From Rhodospirillaceae bacterium (GTDB lineage: Bacteria; Pseudomonadota; Alphaproteobacteria; JAEULC01), in contig JAHFPH010000026.1 of NCBI GenBank assembly GCA_023266845.1, positions 1 to 35,473 on the forward strand: DNA of 35,473 bases, given 5' to 3'. Both the position numbers and the translations under genes were made by a program. Positions 28,126-35,473 of the stretch are shown piece after piece. The notes under the pieces were generated by a model, which did not search any database, was not told the DNA's origin, and saw only the letters and a program-made list of their open reading frames with translations. Position 1 is the stretch's first letter. The number at the start of each line of letters is the position of its first letter.

Positions 28126-28196
28126 CCTCATGCTTCGACATGCTCAGCATGAGGACATAAAATCGGGCCTCATCCTGAGCTTGTCGAAGGATGGGG
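28126..28196. repeat. Paired REP-like element, copy 1
   Basis: CCTCATGCTTCGACATGCTCAGCATGAGG (28126-28154) + CCTCATCCTGAGCTTGTCGAAGGATGGGG (28168-28196). Confidence 0.9.
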
Positions 28197-28221
28197 CCTC
28201 GCTACGTGGATCGGCAAGAAA

Positions 28222-29550
28222 CTAAAGAATAAACCTGCTCAAATCCGCGTTCTTCGCCAGCTCCTCGACCTTCGCACGCACGTAAGGCCCGTCGATCCTG
28301 AGCGTCACGTTCGGCGTGTCGGTGGCGGCGAAGCTGATCTCTTCCAACAGGCGCTCCATCACGGTGTGCAGGCGCCGCGCGCCGATATTCTCGACCGTGG
28401 AGTTGATCTGGGTGGCGAGCTCGGCGATGGCGTCGATGGCGTCCGGTGTGAAATCCAGCGTCACGTCCTCGGTCTTGAGCAGGGCCTTGTACTGCTTGAT
28501 CAGGCTGGCCTCGGGCTCGGTCAGGATGCGCTTGAAGTCGTCCTTGGTCAGCGCGTTGAGCTCGACGCGGATCGGCAGCCGCCCCTGCAGCTCGGGCAAA
28601 AGATCGCTGGGCTTGGCCATGTGAAACGCGCCCGAGGCGATGAACAATATGTGGTCGGTCTTGACCGTGCCGTGCTTGGTCGGCACCGAGGTGCCCTCGA
28701 TCAGCGGCAGCAGGTCGCGTTGCACGCCCTCGCGGCTGACATCCGCGCCGATGCGTTCGGACCGCGCGCAGATCTTGTCGATCTCGTCGATGAACACGAT
28801 GCCGTTCTGCTCCACCGCGTGGCGCGCCTCGGCCGCGACCTTTTCCTGGTCCAGCATCTTGTCGCTTTCCTCCTGCAGCAGCACTTGATAGCTGTCGGCG
28901 ACGGTCATGCGCCGGGGCTTGGTGCGCTGGCCGAACGCCTTGCCCAGCATTTCGTTCAGGTTGATCATGCCCATCTGCGCGCCGGGCATGCCGGGAATGT
29001 CGAAGGTCGGCATGCCGCCGCCGCTATCGGCCACCTGGACCTCGATCTCTTTCGCCGCCAACTGCCCCTCGCGCAGCATCTTGCGGAATTTCTGGCGCGT
29101 CTCGACGGTGGCGGTTTCGCCGACCAGCGCGTCCAGCACGCGCTCCTCCGCGCGCAGCTCGGCCTTGGCCGCGACCTCCTTGCGCATCCTCTCGCGCGTG
29201 GTCATCAGCGCGATTTCCATCAGGTCGCGCACGATCTGCTCCACGTCGCGGCCGACATAGCCGATCTCGGTGAACTTGGTGGCCTCGACCTTGATGAACG
29301 GGGCTTGAGCCAATCGGGCCAGACGCCGCGCGATCTCGGTCTTGCCCACGCCGGTGGGCCCGATCATCAGGATGTTCTTGGGCAGCACTTCCTCGCGCAA
29401 GCCCTCGGGCAGCTGCTGGCGGCGCCAGCGGTTGCGCAGCGCGATCGCCACGGCGCGCTTGGCGTCGTTCTGGCCGACGATGTGGCGGTCGAGCTCGGCC
29501 ACGATCTCGCGCGGGCTGAAGGCGTTGGTCGTCTTGTGAAAATCGTTCAT
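28222..29550 (-). CDS. hslU: ATP-dependent protease ATPase subunit HslU
   Basis: [34 protein letters not shown]...[46 protein letters not shown]...C-terminal [11 protein letters not shown]. Confidence 0.97.
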   Translation of the reverse strand: MNDFHKTTNAFSPREIVAELDRHIVGQNDAKRAVAIALRNRWRRQQLPEGLREEVLPKNILMIGPTGVGKTEIARRLARLAQAPFIKVEATKFTEIGYVGRDVEQIVRDLMEIALMTTRERMRKEVAAKAELRAEERVLDALVGETATVETRQKFRKMLREGQLAAKEIEVQVADSGGGMPTFDIPGMPGAQMGMINLNEMLGKAFGQRTKPRRMTVADSYQVLLQEESDKMLDQEKVAAEARHAVEQNGIVFIDEIDKICARSERIGADVSREGVQRDLLPLIEGTSVPTKHGTVKTDHILFIASGAFHMAKPSDLLPELQGRLPIRVELNALTKDDFKRILTEPEASLIKQYKALLKTEDVTLDFTPDAIDAIAELATQINSTVENIGARRLHTVMERLLEEISFAATDTPNVTLRIDGPYVRAKVEELAKNADLSRFIL

Positions 29551-30095
29551 AGCGTTTCGATCGTGATCTGTTCGTTGGTGTAGACGCAGATATCGGCGGC
29601 GATCTTCATCGCCTTGCGCGCGATCGCCTCGGCGTCCAGCCCCTCCTGCCCGACCAAGGCGCGCGCGGCGGCGAGCGCGTATGGGCCGCCCGAGCCGATG
29701 CCGATCAACCCGTCGTCCGGCTCCAGCACGTCGCCCGTGCCCGACAGCACCAGCGACACCTGCTTGTCGGCCACGGCCATCATCGCCTCGAGCCGGCGCA
29801 GATAGCGGTCGGTGCGCCAATCCTTGGCCAGCTCCACGCAGGCCCGCGCCAGCTGGCCCGGGTGCTGTTCCAGCTTCGCCTCCAGGCGCTCGAACAGCGC
29901 GAAGGCGTCGGCCGTGGCCCCGGCGAAGCCCGCGATCACCTCGCCCTTGCCCAGGCGGCGCACTTTCTTGGCGTTGGCCTTGATGACGGTCTGGCCCAGC
30001 GTCACCTGTCCGTCGCCGGCCACGACCACCTTGCCGCCCTTGCGCACGCAAAGGATCGTGGTGCCGTGCATCAGGGGCTTGGGCTGGTCGGTCAT
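29547..30095 (-). CDS. hslV: ATP-dependent protease peptidase subunit HslV
   Basis: [40 protein letters not shown]...[22 protein letters not shown]. Confidence 0.97.
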   Translation of the reverse strand: MTDQPKPLMHGTTILCVRKGGKVVVAGDGQVTLGQTVIKANAKKVRRLGKGEVIAGFAGATADAFALFERLEAKLEQHPGQLARACVELAKDWRTDRYLRRLEAMMAVADKQVSLVLSGTGDVLEPDDGLIGIGSGGPYALAAARALVGQEGLDAEAIARKAMKIAADICVYTNEQITIETL

Positions 30096-30133
30096 GCGGT
30101 GGAATCCCGGCAGTGGGCGGGGTGGAGAGGTGA

Positions 30134-30162
30134 ATCTGGGTGGTTTACGGCTCCGGTTCAAG
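30134..30162 (-). promoter_or_regulatory. Possible heat-shock-type promoter for hslVU
   Basis: Reverse strand CTTGAA (30157-30162) - N17 - CCAGAT (30134-30139), 38 bp from hslV ATG; -35 fits alphaproteobacterial RpoH, -10 only partial. Confidence 0.3.
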
Positions 30163-30233
30163 CCCGCCGAAGCCCCTGTAGTTCGACGGCCTTTCCTGCT
30201 AAAACCGCGCCGCAAATAGCCCCCGAGGATGTC

Positions 30234-30827
30234 ATGGCCGGACGGCAGGCGCGCGTCGAGCGCAGCACCAAGGAAACGCGGATTTCCGCCAGCGTTAACC
30301 TGGACGGCACGGGCCGCTACGCGGTCAAGTCCGGCATCGGGTTTCTCGACCACATGCTGGAGCAGCTCTCGCGCCACAGCCTGATCGACATCGAGCTCGA
30401 GGCCAAAGGCGACCTGCACATCGACTTTCACCACACGACCGAGGACACCGGCATCGCGATCGGCCAGGCGGTGTCGAAGGCGCTGGGCGAGCGCGCGGGC
30501 ATCCGGCGCTACGGCGATGCGCTGATCCCGATGGACGAGACCTTGACGCGCGTGGCCTTGGACGCGTCCAACCGGCCGTATTTGATCTGGAAGGTGAAGT
30601 TCTCGAAGCCGAAGTTGGGCGAGATGGACACCGAGCTGTTCAAGGAATGGTTCCAGGCCTTTGCCCAAGCCGCCGGCGTCACGCTGCATGTCGAGAACAT
30701 CTACGGCGAGAACAACCATCATATCGTCGAGAGTTGCTACAAGGGCCTAGCGCGCGCGTTGCGCCAGGCGATCGAGCCCGACCCGCGCCAGACCGGCGCG
30801 GTGCCCTCGACCAAGGGCGTGCTCTAA
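30234..30827 (+). CDS. hisB: Imidazoleglycerol-phosphate dehydratase
   Basis: [67 protein letters not shown]...[24 protein letters not shown]. Confidence 0.97.
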   Translation: MAGRQARVERSTKETRISASVNLDGTGRYAVKSGIGFLDHMLEQLSRHSLIDIELEAKGDLHIDFHHTTEDTGIAIGQAVSKALGERAGIRRYGDALIPMDETLTRVALDASNRPYLIWKVKFSKPKLGEMDTELFKEWFQAFAQAAGVTLHVENIYGENNHHIVESCYKGLARALRQAIEPDPRQTGAVPSTKGVL

Positions 30828-30835
30828 ACCGCGCT

Positions 30836-30911
30836 CCTCATGCTTCGACAAGCTCAGCATGAGGTGAATTGGAAAGTTGGCGCCTCATCCTGAGCCTGTC
30901 GAAGGATGAGG
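30836..30911. repeat. Paired REP-like element, copy 2
   Basis: CCTCATGCTTCGACAAGCTCAGCATGAGG (30836-30864) + CCTCATCCTGAGCCTGTCGAAGGATGAGG (30883-30911). Confidence 0.92.
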
Positions 30912-30933
30912 CGAGGGAACCGGGACGAAAGCG

Positions 30934-31308
30934 ATGCGTCTGTACACAGTTCACTTGCCGCCGGGCGGCGGCGCGGAAAACGCCGAGCTGGTGAGGGAGG
31001 GCTTCGCCTGGCCGGCGTTGCTTTTCGGCCCGATCTGGGCGCTGTATCGGCGTTTGTGGCTGGGGACGGCGGTTTGGATCTCGGTGCTGGCGCTGCTCGC
31101 CGCCGCCCAGCGCCTCTGGCCCGGCGCCGGATTGATCGTCGCGCTGGCCTGGATCGCCTTCGCCGTGCTGTTCGCGGCCGAGGGCAACGACGCGCGTCGG
31201 CGCGCGCTGGCCCGGCGCGGTTTTCGCGAGGCCGGGGTGGTGGGCGGCCAGGGACGCGACGAGGCCCAGCGGCGTTTCGCCGATCTGAGCTCCATCGGCC
31301 GCGCCTGA
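30934..31308 (+). CDS. DUF2628 domain-containing membrane protein
   Basis: [13 protein letters not shown]...[37 protein letters not shown] between hisB and hisH. Confidence 0.85.
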   Translation: MRLYTVHLPPGGGAENAELVREGFAWPALLFGPIWALYRRLWLGTAVWISVLALLAAAQRLWPGAGLIVALAWIAFAVLFAAEGNDARRRALARRGFREAGVVGGQGRDEAQRRFADLSSIGRA

Positions 31309-31325
31309 AAGGGCCGGGCCGCGGC

Positions 31326-31970
31326 ATGACTGAATCGGTCGCGATCGTCGATTACGGCTCGGGCAATCTGCGTTCCGCCGCCAAGGCGTTCGAGCGCGCG
31401 GCCAGCGATCGCGGCCTTAACGAGCGCGTGCTGGTCACCGCCGATCCCGACGCCGTGTTGCGGGCCGACCGCGTGGTGCTGCCCGGCGTCGGCGCCTTCG
31501 CCGATTGCATGCGCGGCCTGCTGGCGGTCAAGGGCATGCGCGCGGCGCTGGACGAAGCGGTCAGGAAACGCGGGCGGCCGTTCCTCGGCATCTGCGTGGG
31601 CATGCAGTTGATGGCCGAGCGCGGCGTCGAGTTCGGCACGCATAAGGGCTTGGGCTGGATCGAGGGCGAGGTGCGCGCGATCGAGCCAATAAACGGCCTC
31701 AAGGTCCCGCATATGGGCTGGAACGACGTGACGATCCGTGCCGGCGAGAAACTGTTCGACGGGTTGCCCACGGGCACGCCGATGTATTTCGTGCATTCCT
31801 ACAATTTCTATCCCGCGCGTCAGGACGACGTGGCGGCCTCGGCCGACTATGGCGGCGCGGTCACGGCGGCGCTGCGCCGCGGCAACATGGCCGGAACGCA
31901 ATTCCATCCCGAGAAAAGCCAGGCGGCGGGATTGCGGCTGATCGGCAATTTCCTCGATTGGCGCCCATAG
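31326..31970 (+). CDS. hisH: Imidazole glycerol phosphate synthase subunit HisH
   Basis: [21 protein letters not shown]...[14 protein letters not shown]...[20 protein letters not shown]...[21 protein letters not shown]. Confidence 0.96.
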   Translation: MTESVAIVDYGSGNLRSAAKAFERAASDRGLNERVLVTADPDAVLRADRVVLPGVGAFADCMRGLLAVKGMRAALDEAVRKRGRPFLGICVGMQLMAERGVEFGTHKGLGWIEGEVRAIEPINGLKVPHMGWNDVTIRAGEKLFDGLPTGTPMYFVHSYNFYPARQDDVAASADYGGAVTAALRRGNMAGTQFHPEKSQAAGLRLIGNFLDWRP

Positions 31971-31980
31971 GACATCTCCA

Positions 31981-32703
31981 GTGATCCTGTATCCGGCGAT
32001 CGATCTGAAGGACGGGGCCTGCGTGCGACTTTTGCGCGGCGAAATGGACAAGGCCACGGTGTTCAACGCCGACCCGCCTTCCCAGGCCCGCGCCTTCGCC
32101 GCGGCGGGCTGCGAATGGATTCATGTCGTGGACCTGGATGGCGCGGTCGAAGGCCGCTCGGTCAACGGCAAGGCGGTGAAGGGCATCGTCGCGGCGGCGC
32201 GGGCGAAGCTGCAGCTCGGCGGCGGCATCCGCGACGACGCGGGCGTCGAAGCCTGGCTCGCCAGCGGCGTCTCGCGCGTGGTGCTGGGCACCGCGGCGCT
32301 AAACGATCCCGAGCTGGTGCGGCGGTCGTGCAAGAAGTTCCCCGGCCGCGTGGCGGTGGGGGTGGACGCACGCCGGGGCCGGGTCGCGGTGAAAGGCTGG
32401 ACCGAAACCAGCGAGGTCACCGTCGACGAGCTTGCCGCGCGCTTCGCCGACGCCGGCGTCGCGGCGCTGATTTATACCGATATCGAGCGCGACGGGGCGA
32501 TGCAGGGGCCGAATATCGAGGCGACGGCGGCATTGGCGAAAAAAACGCGCATGAAAGTGATCGCCTCGGGCGGCGTATCGTCGCTGGGCGACATCGTGGC
32601 GCTGAAAAAAGCCGCCCCCGGCCTCGACGGCGTGATCTGCGGCCGGGCGCTATACGATGGCCGCGTGGACTTGAAAGCGGCGCTGGCCGCGCTCAAGGGC
32701 TGA
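31981..32703 (+). CDS. hisA: HisA isomerase (GTG start)
   Basis: ILYPAIDLKDGACVRLLRGEMDKATVFNADP...LQLGGGIRD...VIASGGVSSLGDI. Confidence 0.96.
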   Translation: MILYPAIDLKDGACVRLLRGEMDKATVFNADPPSQARAFAAAGCEWIHVVDLDGAVEGRSVNGKAVKGIVAAARAKLQLGGGIRDDAGVEAWLASGVSRVVLGTAALNDPELVRRSCKKFPGRVAVGVDARRGRVAVKGWTETSEVTVDELAARFADAGVAALIYTDIERDGAMQGPNIEATAALAKKTRMKVIASGGVSSLGDIVALKKAAPGLDGVICGRALYDGRVDLKAALAALKG

Positions 32704-32706
32704 GCC

Positions 32707-33480
32707 GTGCTGCGCGTGCGCGTCATTCCCTGCCTCGACGTCAAGGACGGCCGCGTGGTCAAGGGCGTGCGCTTCGTCGACCTGGTCGACGCCGGCGATC
32801 CGGTGGCAGCCGCCAAGGCTTACGATGCCGCGGGCGCCGATGAGCTTTGCTTTCTCGATATCAGGGCGAGCCACGAGAACCGGGGCACGCTGCTGGACAT
32901 CGTGGGTCGCACGGCCGACGCTTGCTTCATGCCCCTGACGGTGGGCGGCGGCGTGCGCACGGTGGAGGATGTCGTGATCCTGCTCGCCTCCGGGGCCGAC
33001 AAGGTGCTGATCAACACGGCGGCTCACACCGATCGCGGGCTCGTGCGCCGGGCTGCCGAGAAGGTCGGCTCCCAGGCTGTCGTCGTCAACATCGACGGTA
33101 CGCGGGTATCGGCTGAACCGGCCCGATGGGAGGTGTTCTCTCATGTCGGGCATCGCGCGATCGGAATCGACGCGGTCGCGTATGCGCGGGAAGTCGTGTC
33201 GCTGGGCGCGGGCGAGCTTCTTGTCACGTCGAAAGATCGGGATGGGACCGGCGCCGGATATGACATCGCGCTGACCCGCGCGATCGCGGACGCCGTCACC
33301 GTGCCGGTGATCGCCTCGGGCGGCGCTGGCACGCTCGATCATCTGGTCGCGGGGGTGCGCGACGGGCATGCCTCCGCGGTGCTGGCCGCCTCGATCTTCC
33401 ATTTCGGCAGGTTTTCCATCGCCGAGGCCAAGGCGGCGCTGAAAGCCGCGAGCCTGCCGGTGCGCGAAACCGGTGGATGA
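32707..33480 (+). CDS. hisF: Imidazole glycerol phosphate synthase subunit HisF (GTG start)
   Basis: [51 protein letters not shown]...[14 protein letters not shown]...[13 protein letters not shown]. Confidence 0.97.
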   Translation: MLRVRVIPCLDVKDGRVVKGVRFVDLVDAGDPVAAAKAYDAAGADELCFLDIRASHENRGTLLDIVGRTADACFMPLTVGGGVRTVEDVVILLASGADKVLINTAAHTDRGLVRRAAEKVGSQAVVVNIDGTRVSAEPARWEVFSHVGHRAIGIDAVAYAREVVSLGAGELLVTSKDRDGTGAGYDIALTRAIADAVTVPVIASGGAGTLDHLVAGVRDGHASAVLAASIFHFGRFSIAEAKAALKAASLPVRETGG

Positions 33481-33863
33481 ACCGCGCCGGTTCTGCTACC
33501 GAATCGCCGGGAAAGGGCGCTCACATGGCTGATGCTTCCGGCGAGATCGACGTATTGGCGCGGCTTTACCGCGCGATTCTGGACCGGCGCAACGGCGATC
33601 CGGAGAAATCGCGCACCGCCAAGCTCCTCCAGCAGGGCAGCAAGAAAATCGCGCAAAAGCTGGGCGAAGAAGCGGTCGAGGCGGCGCTGGAAGGTGCCTT
33701 GGGCGACCGCGACAAGCTGGTGGCCGAAAGCGCCGACCTCCTCTACCACCTGTTCGTCATGTGGGCGTCGGCCGGCGTCACGCCCGCGCAGGTCTGGGCC
33801 GAGCTCAAGCGCCGCGAGGGCATCTCGGGCATCGCCGAAAAACAGTCGCGGCCGAAATCGTGA
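33477..33863 (+). CDS. hisE: Phosphoribosyl-ATP pyrophosphatase (start may be ATG 33525)
   Basis: [72 protein letters not shown]. Confidence 0.94.
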   Translation: MNRAGSATESPGKGAHMADASGEIDVLARLYRAILDRRNGDPEKSRTAKLLQQGSKKIAQKLGEEAVEAALEGALGDRDKLVAESADLLYHLFVMWASAGVTPAQVWAELKRREGISGIAEKQSRPKS

Positions 33864-33872
33864 TCGACCGGC

Positions 33873-33950
33873 CCTCGTGCTTCGACAAGCTCAGCATGAG
33901 GGCCGCTTCTTTCAAATGGCCTCATCCCTAGGCTTGTCGAAGGATGAAGG
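33873..33950. repeat. Paired REP-like element, copy 3 (diverged)
   Basis: CCTCGTGCTTCGACAAGCTCAGCATGAGG (33873-33901) + CCTCATCCCTAGGCTTGTCGAAGGATGAAGG (33920-33950). Confidence 0.88.
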
Positions 33951-33967
33951 CCACGGGGCTAGAAACG

Positions 33968-34336
33968 ATGACGTACGATCCGAGCAACATCTTCGCGAAA
34001 ATCCTGCGCGGCGAGATTCCGTGCAAGAAGGTGACCGAGACTGCGCATTCGCTCGCCTTCCACGACATCCGCCCGCAGACGCCCGTGCATGTGCTGGTGA
34101 TCCCCAAAGGCGCCTATGTGTCGATGGACGATTTCTCGGCCAAGGCCAGCGAGGCCGAGATCGTCGATTTCGTGCGCACCGTGGGCAAGGTGGCGCGCGA
34201 CGCGGGCGTGGCCGAATCGGGCTATCGCATGCTTTCCAATCACGGCGCCGACGCCAACCAGGAAGTGGCGCATTTCCACGTCCATGTGTTCGGCGGGCGG
34301 CGCATCGGCCGCATGGTCGAACGGCCGCACGACTAG
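33968..34336 (+). CDS. HIT family protein
   Basis: NIFAKILRGEIPCKKVTETAHSLAFHDIRPQTPVHVLVIPKGAY...NQEVAHFHVHVFGG (histidine triad). Confidence 0.94.
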   Translation: MTYDPSNIFAKILRGEIPCKKVTETAHSLAFHDIRPQTPVHVLVIPKGAYVSMDDFSAKASEAEIVDFVRTVGKVARDAGVAESGYRMLSNHGADANQEVAHFHVHVFGGRRIGRMVERPHD

Positions 34337-34338
34337 GC

Positions 34339-34806
34339 ATGGCGCCACTGGCCGGCAAAATCCGCCGGGCGGCCGCGTCGGACGCCGCCCCCGTCCTGGC
34401 GCTGATCCGCGCGTCTTACGCCAAGTACGTGCCGCGCATCGGCCGCGAGCCCGCGCCGATGACCGACGACTATGCCGCCGGAATCGCATCGGGGCATTGC
34501 TGGGTGATCGAGCACGGCCGGAAACTGTCGGGCGCGATCGTAATGCGCGCCAAGGACGGCGACTGGTTCGTCGATACGGTCGGCGTCGATCCGGCGGCGC
34601 AGGGCAAAGGCGTGGGGCGGGCGTTGATGGAATTCGCCGAGGGCGAGGCGCGGCGCAACGGCTTCACCGCCCTGCGCCTCTACACCAACGCCAAAATGAC
34701 CGAGAATTTTCCGTTCTATCAAGGACTGGGCTACGAGATCACCGGGCGAAAGATGCAGGACGGCTTCGACCGCGTGTTCTTCTTGAAACGCCTGGCGCCG
34801 AAGTAA
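34339..34806 (+). CDS. GNAT family N-acetyltransferase
   Basis: IRRAAASDAAPVLALIRASY...VDTVGVDPAAQGKGVGRALMEFAEGEARRNGFTALRLYTNAKMTENFPFYQGLGYEITGR. Confidence 0.92.
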   Translation: MAPLAGKIRRAAASDAAPVLALIRASYAKYVPRIGREPAPMTDDYAAGIASGHCWVIEHGRKLSGAIVMRAKDGDWFVDTVGVDPAAQGKGVGRALMEFAEGEARRNGFTALRLYTNAKMTENFPFYQGLGYEITGRKMQDGFDRVFFLKRLAPK

Positions 34807-34813
34807 ACTTAAC

Positions 34814-34883
34814 CCTCATGCTTCGACAAGCTCAGCATGAGGATCGATTTATAGCCTCATCCTGAGCCTGTCGAAGGATGAGG
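34814..34883. repeat. Paired REP-like element, copy 4
   Basis: CCTCATGCTTCGACAAGCTCAGCATGAGG (34814-34842) + CCTCATCCTGAGCCTGTCGAAGGATGAGG (34855-34883). Confidence 0.92.
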
Positions 34884-34904
34884 CCACTAAGGAAGGGTTT
34901 GCCG

Positions 34905-35153
34905 GTGCTGAAGCTCAAACCGAATTGCGAATGCTGCGACCGCGACCTGCCGCCGGACTCGGCAGCGGCGATGATCTGCACGTTCGAATGCACGTTCTGC
35001 CAGGTTTGCGTCGATACGCTGCTAAAGGGGCGCTGCCCGAATTGCGGCGGCGGGTTCACGCGCCGACCGGTCCGCCCGCCGGCCATGCTGGCGAAGTACC
35101 CGGCCTCGACCGAGCGCGTCCACAAGCCCCAGGGCTGCGGACGGGCGGCGTAG
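34905..35153 (+). CDS. DUF1272 domain-containing protein (likely GTG start)
   Basis: LKLKPNCECCDRDLPPDSAAAMICTFECTFCQVCVDTLLKGRCPNCGGGFTRRPVRP; Cys-rich. Confidence 0.86.
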   Translation: MLKLKPNCECCDRDLPPDSAAAMICTFECTFCQVCVDTLLKGRCPNCGGGFTRRPVRPPAMLAKYPASTERVHKPQGCGRAA

Positions 35154-35195
35154 CGGCCCTCACCCCCCGCCTTCGCTAGCGCTGCGCCGGGCCCT

Positions 35196-35222
35196 CCCTC
35201 TCCCATCGAAGATGGGAGAGGG
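35196..35222. terminator. Strong hairpin / second interspersed-repeat type between convergent genes
   Basis: CCCTCTCCCATC-GAA-GATGGGAGAGGG: perfect 12-bp stem, 3-nt loop; flanked by imperfect outer arms (about 35157-35256). Confidence 0.75.
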
Positions 35223-35258
35223 TGTTCCGAGCGATAGCGAGGAACGGGTGAAGGGGCA

Positions 35259-35473
35259 TCACCCTTTGATTCGCGCGCTTTTCGGATCGTAAACCGGCTG
35301 CAGCGAGACTTTCGCCGGGAAACGCTCGCGCGCGACTTCGATCTCGTAGTTACCCGACAGCACGAAGTCGGGCGTGCATTCCGGCGCGTTGTTCACGAAA
35401 CCCAGGCCGATGGCGCGGCCCAAGGTGTGCCCGAACATGCCGGAACTTAAGTAGCCGACCTGCTTGCCGTCGC
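35259..35473 (-). CDS. GcvT-like / FAD-dependent oxidoreductase C-terminus (truncated at window edge)
   Basis: Reverse strand ...DGKQVGYLSSGMFGHTLGRAIGLGFVNNAPECTPDFVLSGNYEIEVARERFPAKVSLQPVYDPKSARIKG*, as in GcvT/dimethylglycine dehydrogenase C-terminal domains. Confidence 0.78.
   Translation of the reverse strand, partial: DGKQVGYLSSGMFGHTLGRAIGLGFVNNAPECTPDFVLSGNYEIEVARERFPAKVSLQPVYDPKSARIKG

Noticed and set aside
28366-29583. 405-aa plus-strand ORF antisense to hslU
   Set aside because: Shadow ORF; hslU is highly conserved and unambiguous.

Overview
The window is a GC-rich alphaproteobacterial chromosome segment that appears to span the replication-origin domain. Left to right it carries: parB (truncated by the window edge), parA, rsmG, mnmG and mnmE on the minus strand with two parS palindromes; a (2Fe-2S) ferredoxin-like gene; a plus-strand block (DUF255/thioredoxin-domain protein, ogt, dienelactone hydrolase, quinone oxidoreductase); rho-hemJ-hemH-hemE on minus; a ~380 bp AT-richer, palindrome-rich gap that is the predicted oriC (hemE | ppsR junction, as in Caulobacter/Rickettsia); ppsR-maf-aroE-coaE-dnaQ on plus; secB and fxsA on minus; a Tim44-domain gene and mltA; a compositionally atypical pair (GH73-like peptidoglycan hydrolase plus secreted protein of unknown function); lutABC; Smr and XRE genes; hslUV on minus; hisB-DUF2628-hisH-hisA-hisF-hisE; HIT, GNAT and DUF1272 genes; and the C-terminus of a GcvT-like protein. 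Most genes are ordinary. Points worth a second look: (1) the candidate effector/partner pair at 22.0-24.2 kb with a composition switch inside the first gene; (2) a QLSLF beta-clamp-like motif at the C-terminus of Ogt; (3) a ~60-residue charged insertion in Rho; (4) a heptamer-built hairpin whose left arm is exactly two heptamers longer than its right arm; (5) four paired-REP elements with a consistent compensatory stem difference, all in the last 7.5 kb; (6) the oriC/parS architecture. No CRISPR, tRNA, rRNA or transposase gene was recognised.
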